Assembly (NCBI GenBank): GCA_000171835.1 | Contig: ABHC01000014.1 | Span: 85,697-149,696 of the forward strand | DNA: 64,000 nt | Reading direction: 5' to 3' | DNA from: an alpha proteobacterium BAL199 | GTDB lineage: Bacteria; Pseudomonadota; Alphaproteobacteria; Thalassobaculales; Thalassobaculaceae | Shown: positions 26,151-34,908 of the stretch, piece by piece | Layout: every line of letters begins with the position of its first letter | Position numbering within the stretch: position 1 is the first letter of the stretch | The notes under the pieces: model-generated | Seen by the model: only the letters and a program-made list of their open reading frames with translations | The model's database searches: none | What the model was told of the DNA's origin: nothing | Program-made: the position numbers and the translations under genes

Positions 26151-27902
26151 TCATCGCGCCGGGTAAAAACGCGGGGCCTCCGTGTGGATCAGCCCGCTCC
26201 CGTGCGTCGGCACGAAACGCAGCACCGCATCCATATATCTGGTGATGTCCTGCATTTTCGTTAAGACCCCACGAATTTCTCCCGACCGGATCACCTCGAA
26301 CAGTGCGTCCAGGGACCCGACTCCGCGCGGGAACCGGATGCGTTCGATCGGCGCGTCAGGGGTCAGCCCGATGGTCTGTCGGGTCAACTGCATCGCTTCG
26401 GCATAGCCGCCGAGTCCGTCGACCAGCCCGACTCTCTGTGCGTCCTCGCCGGTCCAGATCCGGCCGCGCGCCACCGCGTCGATTTCTCCAGGCGACAGCC
26501 GTCGTGCCTCGCCGACTTTGCCGGCGAAGTCGGCGTAAATGTCGTCCAGCATGCGGCGCAGGTGCTGGCGCTGATCGCTGGTGAACGGTCGGGTGCTGCT
26601 GAACATCCCGGCGTTGCGTCCAACCTCCACCCGGTCGATCGCCACCTCCAGCTTGTCCAGCAATCCACTGCCGCTGACCTTGCCGCCGACCGCTCCGATC
26701 GAGCCGGTCAAAGTCGCGGGATGGGCGATGATGTGGTCGGCGGGCAGTGCGGCGAAATAACCGCCGGAGGCGGCAATGTTGGCGAAGCTTGCAATCACCG
26801 GCAGGCCTGCCGCGCGCAGCCGGCCGATGTCGTGACGCATCGTGTCGGACGCCACGTAACTACCGCCCGGACTTGAGATCCGCAAGATGACCGCGCGCAC
26901 CGCCTTGTCGGCCAGGACTTCATCAACCGTCTCGGTGATCTGGGCCGAACCGACACTACCTCTGCCGCTCAACCCGCCGCCTTCACCGCGATCAATGGTT
27001 CCGTCCAGATGGATCAACGCGACACGGGTGCCGTCGGCGTTCGGCCGTCCAGCCTGGGCCAGGTAGCGGGCGCCGGTGACGTGATTGTCTATGGTCAGGC
27101 CGATTGAGGCTTCTGCATCGGACCGGTAGCCGAGGGCATCGACCAGACCGTTGCCGCGCGCCTCTCCGGCGAGCAGAGGGCCACGGTCTATCAGCGCGGA
27201 CACCGTCGTGCCACCAAGCCGGCGGGTGCTGGCGATGCCGCTGACCACCTGGCCGTACAGCGAGTTGGCGACACGGGCGAGGTTGTCGCGCACAGCAGCC
27301 GGCATCGTGGTTTCGGTGAGGGTCGCCATCGCGCCCTTGAATTCGAAACGCTGCTCGAACTCTGGCAACAGACCGACTTCATCGAGCAGGTTTCGCGCCA
27401 GCGGTACCTCCATAGAGATACCGGTCAGCACCAGCAGGCCCGACGGCTGCATCCAGATCCGGTCGAAAGCGCTGGCGAGATAGTAGGGGCCGACTCCGTC
27501 GCCCTCGTAGCTGTCGGCAAAGGCAACGATCGTCTTGCCGGCAGCTCGGAAGCGGAACACCGCGGCGCGCAATTCCTGGGTCTGCGCCAAGCCGATCTGC
27601 GCTCCCGACAGATCGAAGATCGCGCCGGTGACCCGCCGGTCGCCCGTCGCCTGGTCAAGGATATCCACCAGATCGACCAGACCGAGGCCGGCTTGTTCGG
27701 GAAACAGCTCGGCGAGCGGATCAAGTGGCGAGGCTTCGTCGACAGAGCCGCTCAGATCGATGGAGAGCACGATGTGATCGGGCAGCGGCTCGGGTGTGTC
27801 GAACGTATCGACCCACCACCACACGCCGGCGGTGCCCACCATCGTCAACAGGATCGAGAGAACGCCGATGGTGGCGAGGAATCCGACCAGAAAGCGGCGC
27901 AT
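26151..27902 (-). CDS. sppA: Signal peptide peptidase SppA, 67K type
   Basis: 583 residues, the length of the duplicated (long) SppA. An N-terminal membrane anchor (GFLATIGVLSILLTMVGTAGVWWW) precedes two S49 protease domains. The catalytic lysine is probably the one in RFEFKGA of the first half, and the nucleophilic serine the one in ANIAASGGYFAALPAD of the second half, as in the E. coli tetramer. It degrades signal peptides left in the inner membrane. It follows aroC on the same strand by 78 bp and precedes the small membrane protein gene. Confidence 0.93.
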   Translation of the reverse strand: MRRFLVGFLATIGVLSILLTMVGTAGVWWWVDTFDTPEPLPDHIVLSIDLSGSVDEASPLDPLAELFPEQAGLGLVDLVDILDQATGDRRVTGAIFDLSGAQIGLAQTQELRAAVFRFRAAGKTIVAFADSYEGDGVGPYYLASAFDRIWMQPSGLLVLTGISMEVPLARNLLDEVGLLPEFEQRFEFKGAMATLTETTMPAAVRDNLARVANSLYGQVVSGIASTRRLGGTTVSALIDRGPLLAGEARGNGLVDALGYRSDAEASIGLTIDNHVTGARYLAQAGRPNADGTRVALIHLDGTIDRGEGGGLSGRGSVGSAQITETVDEVLADKAVRAVILRISSPGGSYVASDTMRHDIGRLRAAGLPVIASFANIAASGGYFAALPADHIIAHPATLTGSIGAVGGKVSGSGLLDKLEVAIDRVEVGRNAGMFSSTRPFTSDQRQHLRRMLDDIYADFAGKVGEARRLSPGEIDAVARGRIWTGEDAQRVGLVDGLGGYAEAMQLTRQTIGLTPDAPIERIRFPRGVGSLDALFEVIRSGEIRGVLTKMQDITRYMDAVLRFVPTHGSGLIHTEAPRFYPAR

Positions 27903-27980
27903 GCAATGTCCGATGTGTGGCTGAGTTGAAGGTGCAATTCTACCGACCGCAGCCGACCTTGTCGAACCCGGGCGCTACCG

Positions 27981-29087
27981 TCAGGGCCGGTTGGCCGACG
28001 GCAGGGGACCGCACTGCGCCTCGTGCCGCATCAGGTGGTCGAGCAGCACGCAGGCCATCATCGCCTCGCCAACCGGCACCGCGCGGATGCCGACGCAGGG
28101 GTCGTGGCGGCCCTTGGTGATGACGTCCACCTCGGCTCCGAACCGGTCGATCGACTGGCGGGCGGTGAGGATCGAGCTGGTTGGCTTCACGGCGAAGCGC
28201 ACTACCACGTCCTGGCCGGTGGAGATGCCGCCGAGAATGCCGCCCGAGTGGTTCGACAGGAATCTCGGACGATCGCCGTCCATACGCATTTCGTCGGCGG
28301 CTTCGTGCCCGGGGATCTCCGCGGCTGCGAATCCGTCGCCGATCTCCACTCCCTTGACCGCGTTGATGCTCATCATCGCGGCCGCCAGGTCGGTATCGAG
28401 CTTGCCGTATACCGGCTCGCCCAGGCCGACGGGTATGCCGGACGCCACCACTTCGATAACCGCCCCGGCGGAAGAGCCGGACTTCCGCACCTCGTCGAGA
28501 TAGCTGTCCCAGCCGGCGGCTGCCGTGGCGTCGGGACAGAAGAACGCGTTACGGTCGACTTCTTCCCAGTCCCAGCGCGACCGGTCAATCCGATGCGGGC
28601 CGATCTGCACCAGCGCGCCGCGCACGCCGAAGGCGTTGCCCAGCCGGCGGGCCAGCACCTTCTTGGCGATGGCGCCGGCGGCCACCCGCATCGCGGTCTC
28701 CCGGGCCGACGATCGGCCGCCGCCGCGGTAGTCCCGAATGCCGTATTTGGAGTCGTAGGTGTAGTCGGCGTGGCCGGGCCGGTAGCGGTCCTTGATCTCG
28801 CCGTAGTCCTTGGAGCGCTGGTCCTGGTTCTCAATCACCAGAGCGATCGGGGTGCCAGTGGTCTGACCCTCGAACACGCCGGACAGGATGCGGACCTCGT
28901 CCGGTTCGCGACGCTGGGTGGTGTGCCGCGACTGGCCGGGGCGGCGACGGTCCAGATCGTGCTGGATGTCCACCTCGGCAAGCGGAATGCGCGGCGGTGC
29001 GCCGTCGACCACGCAGCCGATGGCTGGGCCGTGGCTTTCGCCCCAGGTGGTGACCCGGAACAGTTCGCCGAAACCGTTGCTCGCCAT
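27981..29087 (-). CDS. aroC: Chorismate synthase
   Basis: 368 residues with all three family signatures: [16 protein letters not shown] near the start, the [22 protein letters not shown] block at about residues 120-141, and [18 protein letters not shown] in the last third. It converts EPSP to chorismate with reduced FMN, the last common step to aromatic amino acids. It lies 19 bp after fabI on the same strand, probably co-transcribed. Confidence 0.97.
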   Translation of the reverse strand: MASNGFGELFRVTTWGESHGPAIGCVVDGAPPRIPLAEVDIQHDLDRRRPGQSRHTTQRREPDEVRILSGVFEGQTTGTPIALVIENQDQRSKDYGEIKDRYRPGHADYTYDSKYGIRDYRGGGRSSARETAMRVAAGAIAKKVLARRLGNAFGVRGALVQIGPHRIDRSRWDWEEVDRNAFFCPDATAAAGWDSYLDEVRKSGSSAGAVIEVVASGIPVGLGEPVYGKLDTDLAAAMMSINAVKGVEIGDGFAAAEIPGHEAADEMRMDGDRPRFLSNHSGGILGGISTGQDVVVRFAVKPTSSILTARQSIDRFGAEVDVITKGRHDPCVGIRAVPVGEAMMACVLLDHLMRHEAQCGPLPSANRP

Positions 29088-29106
29088 GGCGGCGCCTTTC
29101 GGAAGG

Positions 29107-29934
29107 TCAGACGACCGAGATGTCGGGCGCGTCGACCGCCTTCATGCCGACGATGTTGTAGCCGCAATCCACATGATGGATCTCACCGGTGACCCCGGTC
29201 GACAGGTCGGACACCAGATACAAGCCCGCACCGCCAACGTCTTCCAACGTCACGTTGCGGCGCAGCGGCGAGTTGTATTGGTTCCACTTCAGGATGTAGC
29301 GAAAGTCTCCGATGCCGGACGCCGCCAATGTCTTCATCGGCCCGGCCGACAACCCGTTGACCCGGATGCCCTGGCCGCCCAGGTCGACGGCGAGATAGCG
29401 CACGCTGGCCTCCAGCGCCGCCTTGGCTACGCCCATGACGTTGTAGTGCGGCATCACCCGCTCGGCGCCGTAGTAGGTGAGGGTGATCAGGCTGCCGCCG
29501 GACGGCATCAACTCGGCGGCCCGCTTGGCGACCGCCGTGAACGAGTAGCAGGAGATGTCCATCGTGCGCTGGAAGTTATCGCGCGACGTGTCGACATACT
29601 TGCCCTTGAGTTCTTCCTTGTCGGAATAGGCGATGGCGTGCACGACGAAATCGAGGCCGCCCCAGGCCGATTCGACCTTGTCGAACACCCGATCGATGCT
29701 GCCGTCCGTGGTGACGTCGCAGGGTTCGACCAGGGTCGATCCCACCTGTTCGGCCAGCGGGCGGACCCGCTTCTCCAGCGCTTCGCCCTGAAACGTAAAC
29801 GCCAATTGTGCGCCGTGGTCGGCGGCGGCCTTCGCAATTCCCCAGGCGATGGACCGATCGTTGGCCACCCCCATAATCAGACCCCGTTTGCCCGCCATGA
29901 TTCGGGAGTCGTCGGCCATCCTGCCCTCTTGCAA
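29107..29934 (-). CDS. fabI: Enoyl-[acyl-carrier-protein] reductase (NADH)
   Basis: 275 residues. The NAD-binding start ([20 protein letters not shown]) and the catalytic Tyr-x6-Lys arrangement ([13 protein letters not shown]) identify FabI rather than a generic SDR. It performs the last reduction of fatty-acid elongation and is the target of triclosan and diazaborines. It is the first gene of the leftward group fabI-aroC-sppA. The divergent gene is yihY, so the ~105 bp between the starts should hold both promoters. Confidence 0.96.
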   Translation of the reverse strand: MQEGRMADDSRIMAGKRGLIMGVANDRSIAWGIAKAAADHGAQLAFTFQGEALEKRVRPLAEQVGSTLVEPCDVTTDGSIDRVFDKVESAWGGLDFVVHAIAYSDKEELKGKYVDTSRDNFQRTMDISCYSFTAVAKRAAELMPSGGSLITLTYYGAERVMPHYNVMGVAKAALEASVRYLAVDLGGQGIRVNGLSAGPMKTLAASGIGDFRYILKWNQYNSPLRRNVTLEDVGGAGLYLVSDLSTGVTGEIHHVDCGYNIVGMKAVDAPDISVV

Positions 29935-30039
29935 ACCTGATTGTTCAATATGTGCCGCATCCTACACCATCAACGTGCCCCCGCAAGCAACGGCGCGGGC
30001 GCCGCGCCATGGTCCGCGCCTGTCCGGCCACGTGCTATC

Positions 30040-31434
30040 ATGCCTGCGATGGCAGAGCGTTCGACCCCGGTAGAGGTGTGGCGAAGCGTGCACACGTCGC
30101 GCGTGCTGCGCGATGGAGGGGCCTATGTCCTGTATGCGGTCCGGCGGTTCTACCGTGACGGCGGCTTGCAGGCAGCGGCTGCCCTGACCTACACGACTCT
30201 GCTGGCGCTGGTGCCGTTGATGACGATCGCCTTTGCGATCTTCTCGGCATTTCCCGCGTTCCAGGCAGTCCAGTACCAGATCGAACTTCTGCTGTTCCAG
30301 AATCTGGTTCCGGAAGTGGGCTCGATCATCCAGTCCCACATATCGGAGTTCACACGGAACGCGACGAATTTGACGACGGTTGGTGTCGTTGCGCTCGCGG
30401 TATCGGCGGTCCTGCTGCTCTCGACGGTCGAATCGGTGTTCAACCGGATATGGCGAGTCGAGCGGGAGCGGCCGATCCTGACCCGTTTGCTGATCTTCTG
30501 GACGGTGCTGACCCTGGGCCCGGTTCTGATGGGGGCCAGCTTCACCTTGACGACCGGCGTGTTCGACTGGATCGGACAGTTTGCCAATGAAAGCGTCGGT
30601 CTGGCACCGATCTCACTCGAGGGCGACCGATGGGTCATCGGCGGCCGATTGCTGGCGGCCGCGCTGCAGGCCACAGCGTTTACGATCCTGTTCGTTCTGG
30701 TGCCGGCGCGGCCGGTGCGGCTACGCGATGCCGCGGTCGGAGGCGCGATTGCCGGTGTCGCGCTTGAGATCCTGAAGTGGGTGTTTCGGCTCTACGTGGT
30801 CGGGTTCCCCAGCTATCAGGCGATCTACGGCGCGCTCGCGGCGGTGCCGATCTTCCTGATCTGGCTGTATCTGTCGTGGACCGTGATCATCATGGGAGCG
30901 GTGTTTGCCGCGTCGTTCTCGGAATGGCGTAGCGCTCGTGCCGTCGACGTAGAGGCGCATCTCGATCCGGCCCGAAAATTGGAAGCAGCCGTTGTCCTGC
31001 TGTCGTTGCTGAGCGAACGCGCCCGGACCGGCGGGCAGGTAAGCCAGGCTGAAATGACCAAAGCGTTGCCGATGGACGCCCGCGACGGCCTTGCTGACGC
31101 CCTGCGACAGGCTGGCTATCTCTCGATGACGGAGCGTGGAGAGTACGCGCTGACCAGGGATCTGCACGCCACGTCGTTAGTCCAGTTGGCTCGCGACCTC
31201 GGTCTCACCCTAGGCCTCGACACGCAGGCCGTGGTGGGAGCGTCCGATCGCCGCGCCGCCCGTCGCCTGGACGCCGCCACCGGCGATCTGGCGGGCCAGC
31301 TTGCCGAAGTCTTCACCGCGGAAGAACGCATCCTCGGGATGTCGATCGCATCGTTGCTGGAAACTGCGGAAGGCTCGGCCGGGTCCGAAGCGGTCCCGCT
31401 TCCGATAACCCTGTCCAGGACCCCGGGGGCATAA
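30040..31434 (+). CDS. YihY/UPF0761-family inner-membrane protein
   Basis: About 464 residues from the ATG at 30040 (MPAMAERSTPVEVW; a second ATG at 30049; the frame is open from 29941 but that extension is unlike the family). Six transmembrane helices fill residues ~30-290, with LQAAAALTYTTLLALVPLMT and the later YGALAAVPIFLIWLYLSW segments typical of the YihY/virulence-factor-BrkB family, once misnamed ribonuclease BN. The C-terminal ~170 residues form a soluble winged-helix-like tail (LVQLARDLGLTLGL). Function is unknown. It is divergent from fabI and convergent with the dnaJ-like gene. Confidence 0.88.
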   Translation: MPAMAERSTPVEVWRSVHTSRVLRDGGAYVLYAVRRFYRDGGLQAAAALTYTTLLALVPLMTIAFAIFSAFPAFQAVQYQIELLLFQNLVPEVGSIIQSHISEFTRNATNLTTVGVVALAVSAVLLLSTVESVFNRIWRVERERPILTRLLIFWTVLTLGPVLMGASFTLTTGVFDWIGQFANESVGLAPISLEGDRWVIGGRLLAAALQATAFTILFVLVPARPVRLRDAAVGGAIAGVALEILKWVFRLYVVGFPSYQAIYGALAAVPIFLIWLYLSWTVIIMGAVFAASFSEWRSARAVDVEAHLDPARKLEAAVVLLSLLSERARTGGQVSQAEMTKALPMDARDGLADALRQAGYLSMTERGEYALTRDLHATSLVQLARDLGLTLGLDTQAVVGASDRRAARRLDAATGDLAGQLAEVFTAEERILGMSIASLLETAEGSAGSEAVPLPITLSRTPGA

Positions 31435-31452
31435 CCTTCGGATCCGGCCGCC

Positions 31453-32439
31453 TCAGACACCCATCTTGTGGCGGGGATTGTGGGTTCCGGCCGGCTTCCA
31501 GGACTCCGCGAACGCCTCCAGCGCGGGGTCCGCTTCGCTCGGTAGCATGACCGACAGCGTGACGTACTGATCGCCGGCGGGCGTCGCCCCGATGTCGGGC
31601 ACGCCTTTGCCGCGCAGTCGGAGTTGCTGGCCGGTATTCGCTCCCTTGGGGATCTTGAGGCTGACATTCCCGTGGATCGTGGGGACCGTCACAGACGCGC
31701 CCAGCACCGCCTCCTTGAGCGTTACCGGCAGATCGATGTGGATATCCTGGCCGTCGCGTCGGTAGAAGCTGTGGGCCTCTACCTGCAGCTCAAGGTAGGC
31801 GTCACCGGCCGATTTTCCGGCGCTCGCCGGTTTGCCCTGGCCCTTAAGCCGCAGGGTTGCACCATCGTCGGTGCCTGGCGGGATGGTCAGGTTGATGATC
31901 TTTCCATCCGACAGGGTCACGCGCTTCTTGATCCCGCCGACCGCTTCGACGAACGGCACTTTCAATCGGTATCTCTGATCCTGGGGTGATCGCTTGGTGG
32001 CCGAGCGGTTCCCGGCACCTGCGCCTGGGGGGTCGCCCGCACCTTGATTCGGCTTGCTGCTGCGCCACGCTTTCAAGATCTCGTCGATCGGATCGGATTC
32101 GTTCTCGAAATCCTCTCCGAAGTCGAAGCGCGTGCGAGTGCCGCCCGACGAATCGGCGCCCGCCGAACTGCGGCGGTTCCAGTTTCGCCAGAAGCCGGAT
32201 CCGGTTCCCGAGCGATCACGCCCGCCGGCGTCGAACTCGCCGCGGTCGAATTTCGCACGCTTGGCCGAATCACCGAGCACATCGTAAGCGGCGCTTACGT
32301 CCTTGAAGCGGCGCTCAACGTCAGCATCACCCGGATTGAGGTCCGGGTGATACTTCTTCGCGAGCTTGCGGTAAGCCGACTTGATCTCCGCCTGGTCCGC
32401 CGTTCGCGAAACCCCCAGCGTCTTGTAGGGGTCGTTCAC
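31453..32439 (-). CDS. DnaJ-family co-chaperone without zinc finger (CbpA type)
   Basis: 328 residues. The J domain (residues ~3-68) has the HPD motif in KKYHPDLNPGD. A Gly/Ser/Asp-rich linker follows, and two beta-barrel C-terminal domains start at KRSPQDQRYRLKVPF. The CxxCxGxG zinc repeats of DnaJ itself are absent, so it is a CbpA-type co-chaperone that stimulates DnaK. It ends 52 bp from the start-side gene for a lipoprotein on the same strand and is convergent with yihY. Confidence 0.92.
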   Translation of the reverse strand: MNDPYKTLGVSRTADQAEIKSAYRKLAKKYHPDLNPGDADVERRFKDVSAAYDVLGDSAKRAKFDRGEFDAGGRDRSGTGSGFWRNWNRRSSAGADSSGGTRTRFDFGEDFENESDPIDEILKAWRSSKPNQGAGDPPGAGAGNRSATKRSPQDQRYRLKVPFVEAVGGIKKRVTLSDGKIINLTIPPGTDDGATLRLKGQGKPASAGKSAGDAYLELQVEAHSFYRRDGQDIHIDLPVTLKEAVLGASVTVPTIHGNVSLKIPKGANTGQQLRLRGKGVPDIGATPAGDQYVTLSVMLPSEADPALEAFAESWKPAGTHNPRHKMGV

Positions 32440-32491
32440 GATCGGCGTTCCACATCGGCGGAAACGGCGCCGAGGATTCCTCGGCGTGCGT

Positions 32492-32959
32492 TCAGTTCAC
32501 AACTTGCCAGGTTCCGTCCGGCTGTCGACATGCGGTTCCATACGCCTCCTCGCTACGGCCACCGATGTTAACCGTTTGCGAGAATTCCCGACAATACTGA
32601 CCACTGCTGTTCTGATAGGTGCTGGTCGGCGTGACCGTGCCGTGGTGGCCGGAGTCCGGATTGCGCCAGGTTGAGCTGGTGCCTACCGGTGCCGTTTCCA
32701 GGGTTGATTGCGTGGTGCGGGCCATCGCCATCTGATCGGCCTTATCCAACGATAAGCCAACCTCGCTGCCGATCAACGCACCCAGCAGCGTGCCCGCTGC
32801 GACCGCGGCCAGTTTTCCGGTGCCTTGTCCGAATTGTGCGCCGGCCACCGCGCCGCCGACGCCACCGAGCAGCGCGCCGCCGGTTTGCTTCGGTCCGGTG
32901 CCGCTGCACGCGGCCAAGCTGACAGCCAATGCCGTCACGACAGCCAATTTCTGCATCAT
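32492..32959 (-). CDS. RT0821/17 kDa surface-antigen-like lipoprotein
   Basis: 155 residues. A lipoprotein signal peptide ends in the LAAC lipobox (about residues 15-18). Residues ~26-65 are a glycine zipper ([18 protein letters not shown]...[13 protein letters not shown]) as in rickettsial 17 kDa antigens and SlyB-like proteins. The C-terminal ~60 residues with two cysteines ([21 protein letters not shown]) match the RT0821/Lpp0805 surface-protein family as I remember it. It is an outer-membrane or envelope protein. Its upstream side is a 391 bp divergent intergenic region that contains the second MITE copy. Confidence 0.88.
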   Translation of the reverse strand: MMQKLAVVTALAVSLAACSGTGPKQTGGALLGGVGGAVAGAQFGQGTGKLAAVAAGTLLGALIGSEVGLSLDKADQMAMARTTQSTLETAPVGTSSTWRNPDSGHHGTVTPTSTYQNSSGQYCREFSQTVNIGGRSEEAYGTACRQPDGTWQVVN

Positions 32960-33350
32960 AGCCTTCCAGTCCTTTCCATTAGACGCATCCCATTGTGAGT
33001 GCGTCCCACCTCCCGAAGACCGACAATTGCCGTACTAGTGGTGGGAATCAGACAGATGAAACCCGTGCATCAGCAAACGCATGGCGGAAATCTGCCGATC
33101 CAGACGGACTCACCCGTTTGATTTTCACCACTAGCGCCTAAACTGATCGCCGCAGGTCCCCGTCGTATTGCGACGCATATTGACCTGCATCACAGATCAA
33201 ACGCATCAAGCAATCTATTCCGTCGCAACGTCTGGAAGCCCTAAACGGTTCCCTCCTTGCCGATTGGCATGGCAAGCGTTAGTGGGCACGTAGAATATGG
33301 CTGGGACAGGGCAAAGTTCCAACGCTAGGCAGTTGTGGAGGACAGGGACG
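32960..33350. promoter_or_regulatory. Divergent intergenic region of lipoprotein and pdxH genes, with MITE insertion
   Basis: The 391 bp hold the MITE-like element (33038-33131), about 75 bp on the lipoprotein side and about 220 bp on the pdxH side. No other gene is apparent. The element sits between the start sites of the two divergent genes and may affect either promoter. I could not identify clear promoter hexamers. Confidence 0.5.
33038..33131. repeat. MITE-like element, copy 2 (94 bp, inverted relative to copy 1)
   Basis: The reverse complement of this segment is base-for-base the same as 24549-24642, including the CTAG on each side (33035-33134). It lies in the divergent region between a lipoprotein gene and pdxH. 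The two copies flank an 8.4-kb segment in inverted orientation (tlyA stop to the pdxH upstream region), so recombination between them could invert it. Confidence 0.85.
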
Positions 33351-33947
33351 ATGTTCGAGCCCGACACCGACGATCCGTTCGAGCAGTTCCGGCGGTGGTT
33401 CGCCGACGCGGAAGCTGCAGAGCCCAACGACCCCAACGCCATGACGTTGGCCACCGCGGGATCCGACGGCCGGCCGTCAGCCCGGATTGTCCTGCTTAAG
33501 GACATCGACGAGCGCGGGTTCGCGTTCTTCACGAACACCGAGAGCCAGAAGGGCCAGCAGCTTGAGGTCAACCCTTTCGCTGCACTGTGCTTTCACTGGA
33601 AGTCGTTACGTCGGCAGGTGCGTATCGAGGGTTCGGTGGCGAGCGTCAGCGAGGCGGAGGCCGACGCGTACTACGCCAGCCGACAGCGCGGCAGCCGGAT
33701 CGGCGCCTGGGCCTCCCAGCAATCCCGACCGCTGGCCGACCGTCCCACCTTGCTGGCGGCGGTAGCCCGGTTCGAGGCCGAGTACGACGGCCGAGAGGTG
33801 CCACGTCCCTCGTACTGGTCCGGATATCGCCTGACGCCGCTGCGCATCGAGTTCTGGCACGATGGCGAGTTCCGGCTGCACGACCGCTTTGTGTTCTCCC
33901 GAGCGGGGGACGGGCTGCCGTGGACGATTCAACGGCTGTTCCCCTGA
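33351..33947 (+). CDS. pdxH: Pyridoxamine 5'-phosphate oxidase
   Basis: 198 residues from the ATG at 33351 (GTGGAGGACAGGG upstream provides a ribosome-binding site; the frame is open from 33297). The FMN-binding RIVLLKDIDERGFAFFTNTESQKGQQL block, the RQVRIEG strand, the SRIGAWASQQS segment and the terminal WxxxRLxP (WTIQRLFP) are diagnostic. It oxidises pyridoxamine or pyridoxine phosphate to pyridoxal phosphate. It lies 4 bp upstream of the CDF transporter gene and is probably co-transcribed with it. Confidence 0.96.
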   Translation: MFEPDTDDPFEQFRRWFADAEAAEPNDPNAMTLATAGSDGRPSARIVLLKDIDERGFAFFTNTESQKGQQLEVNPFAALCFHWKSLRRQVRIEGSVASVSEAEADAYYASRQRGSRIGAWASQQSRPLADRPTLLAAVARFEAEYDGREVPRPSYWSGYRLTPLRIEFWHDGEFRLHDRFVFSRAGDGLPWTIQRLFP

Positions 33948-33951
33948 CGTG

Positions 33952-34908
33952 ATGGGTGATGCCACAGCGCTCGATCCGATTGGCCAGGCACCGCAAGTCG
34001 CACGCCTGACACGTCGCGCGGCTGTGGCCGCGACGGCGGTGGCGGCCGTTCTGGTGGTCGCCAAGACCGGTGCGTGGTGGACCACCGATTCGGTTGCGAT
34101 GCTGTCCAGCCTGGTCGACTCGCTGCTCGATGCGGGCATGTCGCTGGTGACACTGTTGGCGGTCCAGAAAGCGGCCAAGCCGGCGGACCGGGAACATCGA
34201 TGGGGCCATGGCAAAGCCGAATCGGTCGCCGCTCTCAGCCAAGCCGCGTTCATCGGCGGCTCGGCCGCACTGGTTCTCGTGGAATGCGCGCGCCGGCTGA
34301 TCGACCCGGCGCCGATCCGGCATGAGTGGCTCGGCATCCTGACGACTCTGTTCGCCATCCTTCTCAGCTTTGCGTTGGTCGGGGTGCAGAGCTATGTGAT
34401 CCGCCGTACCGGGTCGCTGGCGATCGCAGCGGATCGGGCTCACTACAGCGCCGACTTGGTGGTGAACGCAGGGGTGATCGGCTCACTGCTGCTGGCCGGA
34501 TTAGGCGGCTGGACGTGGGTTGACCCGATCATTGCCGGCGTGATTGCGGCATGGATGGGCCGCAGCGCGTGGCGGATCGGCCGCGACGCGGTGGACCTTC
34601 TGATGGACCGGGAACTCCCCGATGACGAACGCAACCGGATCCGTCGGATCGCCCTCGAACACCCCGAGGTGAAGGCGGTTCGCGATCTGAGAACCCGACG
34701 CTCGGGTACCGACACTTTCGTACAGATGATCCTGGTGGTGGACGGTGCGCTGTCGGTCAATCAGGCGCATCGAATCGTCGACACCGTCGAGGCTGCGGTG
34801 TGCGCAGCCTACCCGAGCGTCGAAGTGCTGATCCACGAAGAACCGGAGCAACTTCCGGAGGAGCGGTCGACCGCGCGCCGACCGGGGAGCCGGCATGGCG
34901 GCGTCTGA
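33952..34908 (+). CDS. Cation diffusion facilitator (CDF) metal transporter
   Basis: 318 residues from the ATG at 33952. Six transmembrane helices, with the family's metal site: DSVAMLSSLVDSLLDAG in helix 2 and ADRAHYSADLVVNAGV in helix 5, plus the HRWGHGKAES histidine loop. A cytoplasmic ferredoxin-like domain occupies the last ~90 residues and ends in VLIHEEPE. The HYSAD motif is shared with iron/zinc-exporting FieF-type members. It follows pdxH by 4 bp and overlaps the next gene by 14 bp. Confidence 0.92.
   Translation: MGDATALDPIGQAPQVARLTRRAAVAATAVAAVLVVAKTGAWWTTDSVAMLSSLVDSLLDAGMSLVTLLAVQKAAKPADREHRWGHGKAESVAALSQAAFIGGSAALVLVECARRLIDPAPIRHEWLGILTTLFAILLSFALVGVQSYVIRRTGSLAIAADRAHYSADLVVNAGVIGSLLLAGLGGWTWVDPIIAGVIAAWMGRSAWRIGRDAVDLLMDRELPDDERNRIRRIALEHPEVKAVRDLRTRRSGTDTFVQMILVVDGALSVNQAHRIVDTVEAAVCAAYPSVEVLIHEEPEQLPEERSTARRPGSRHGGV

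Noticed and set aside
33862..33951. Upstream extension of the CDF transporter frame into pdxH
   Set aside because: It overlaps the end of pdxH in another frame, and the ATG at 33952 gives the family's normal start.
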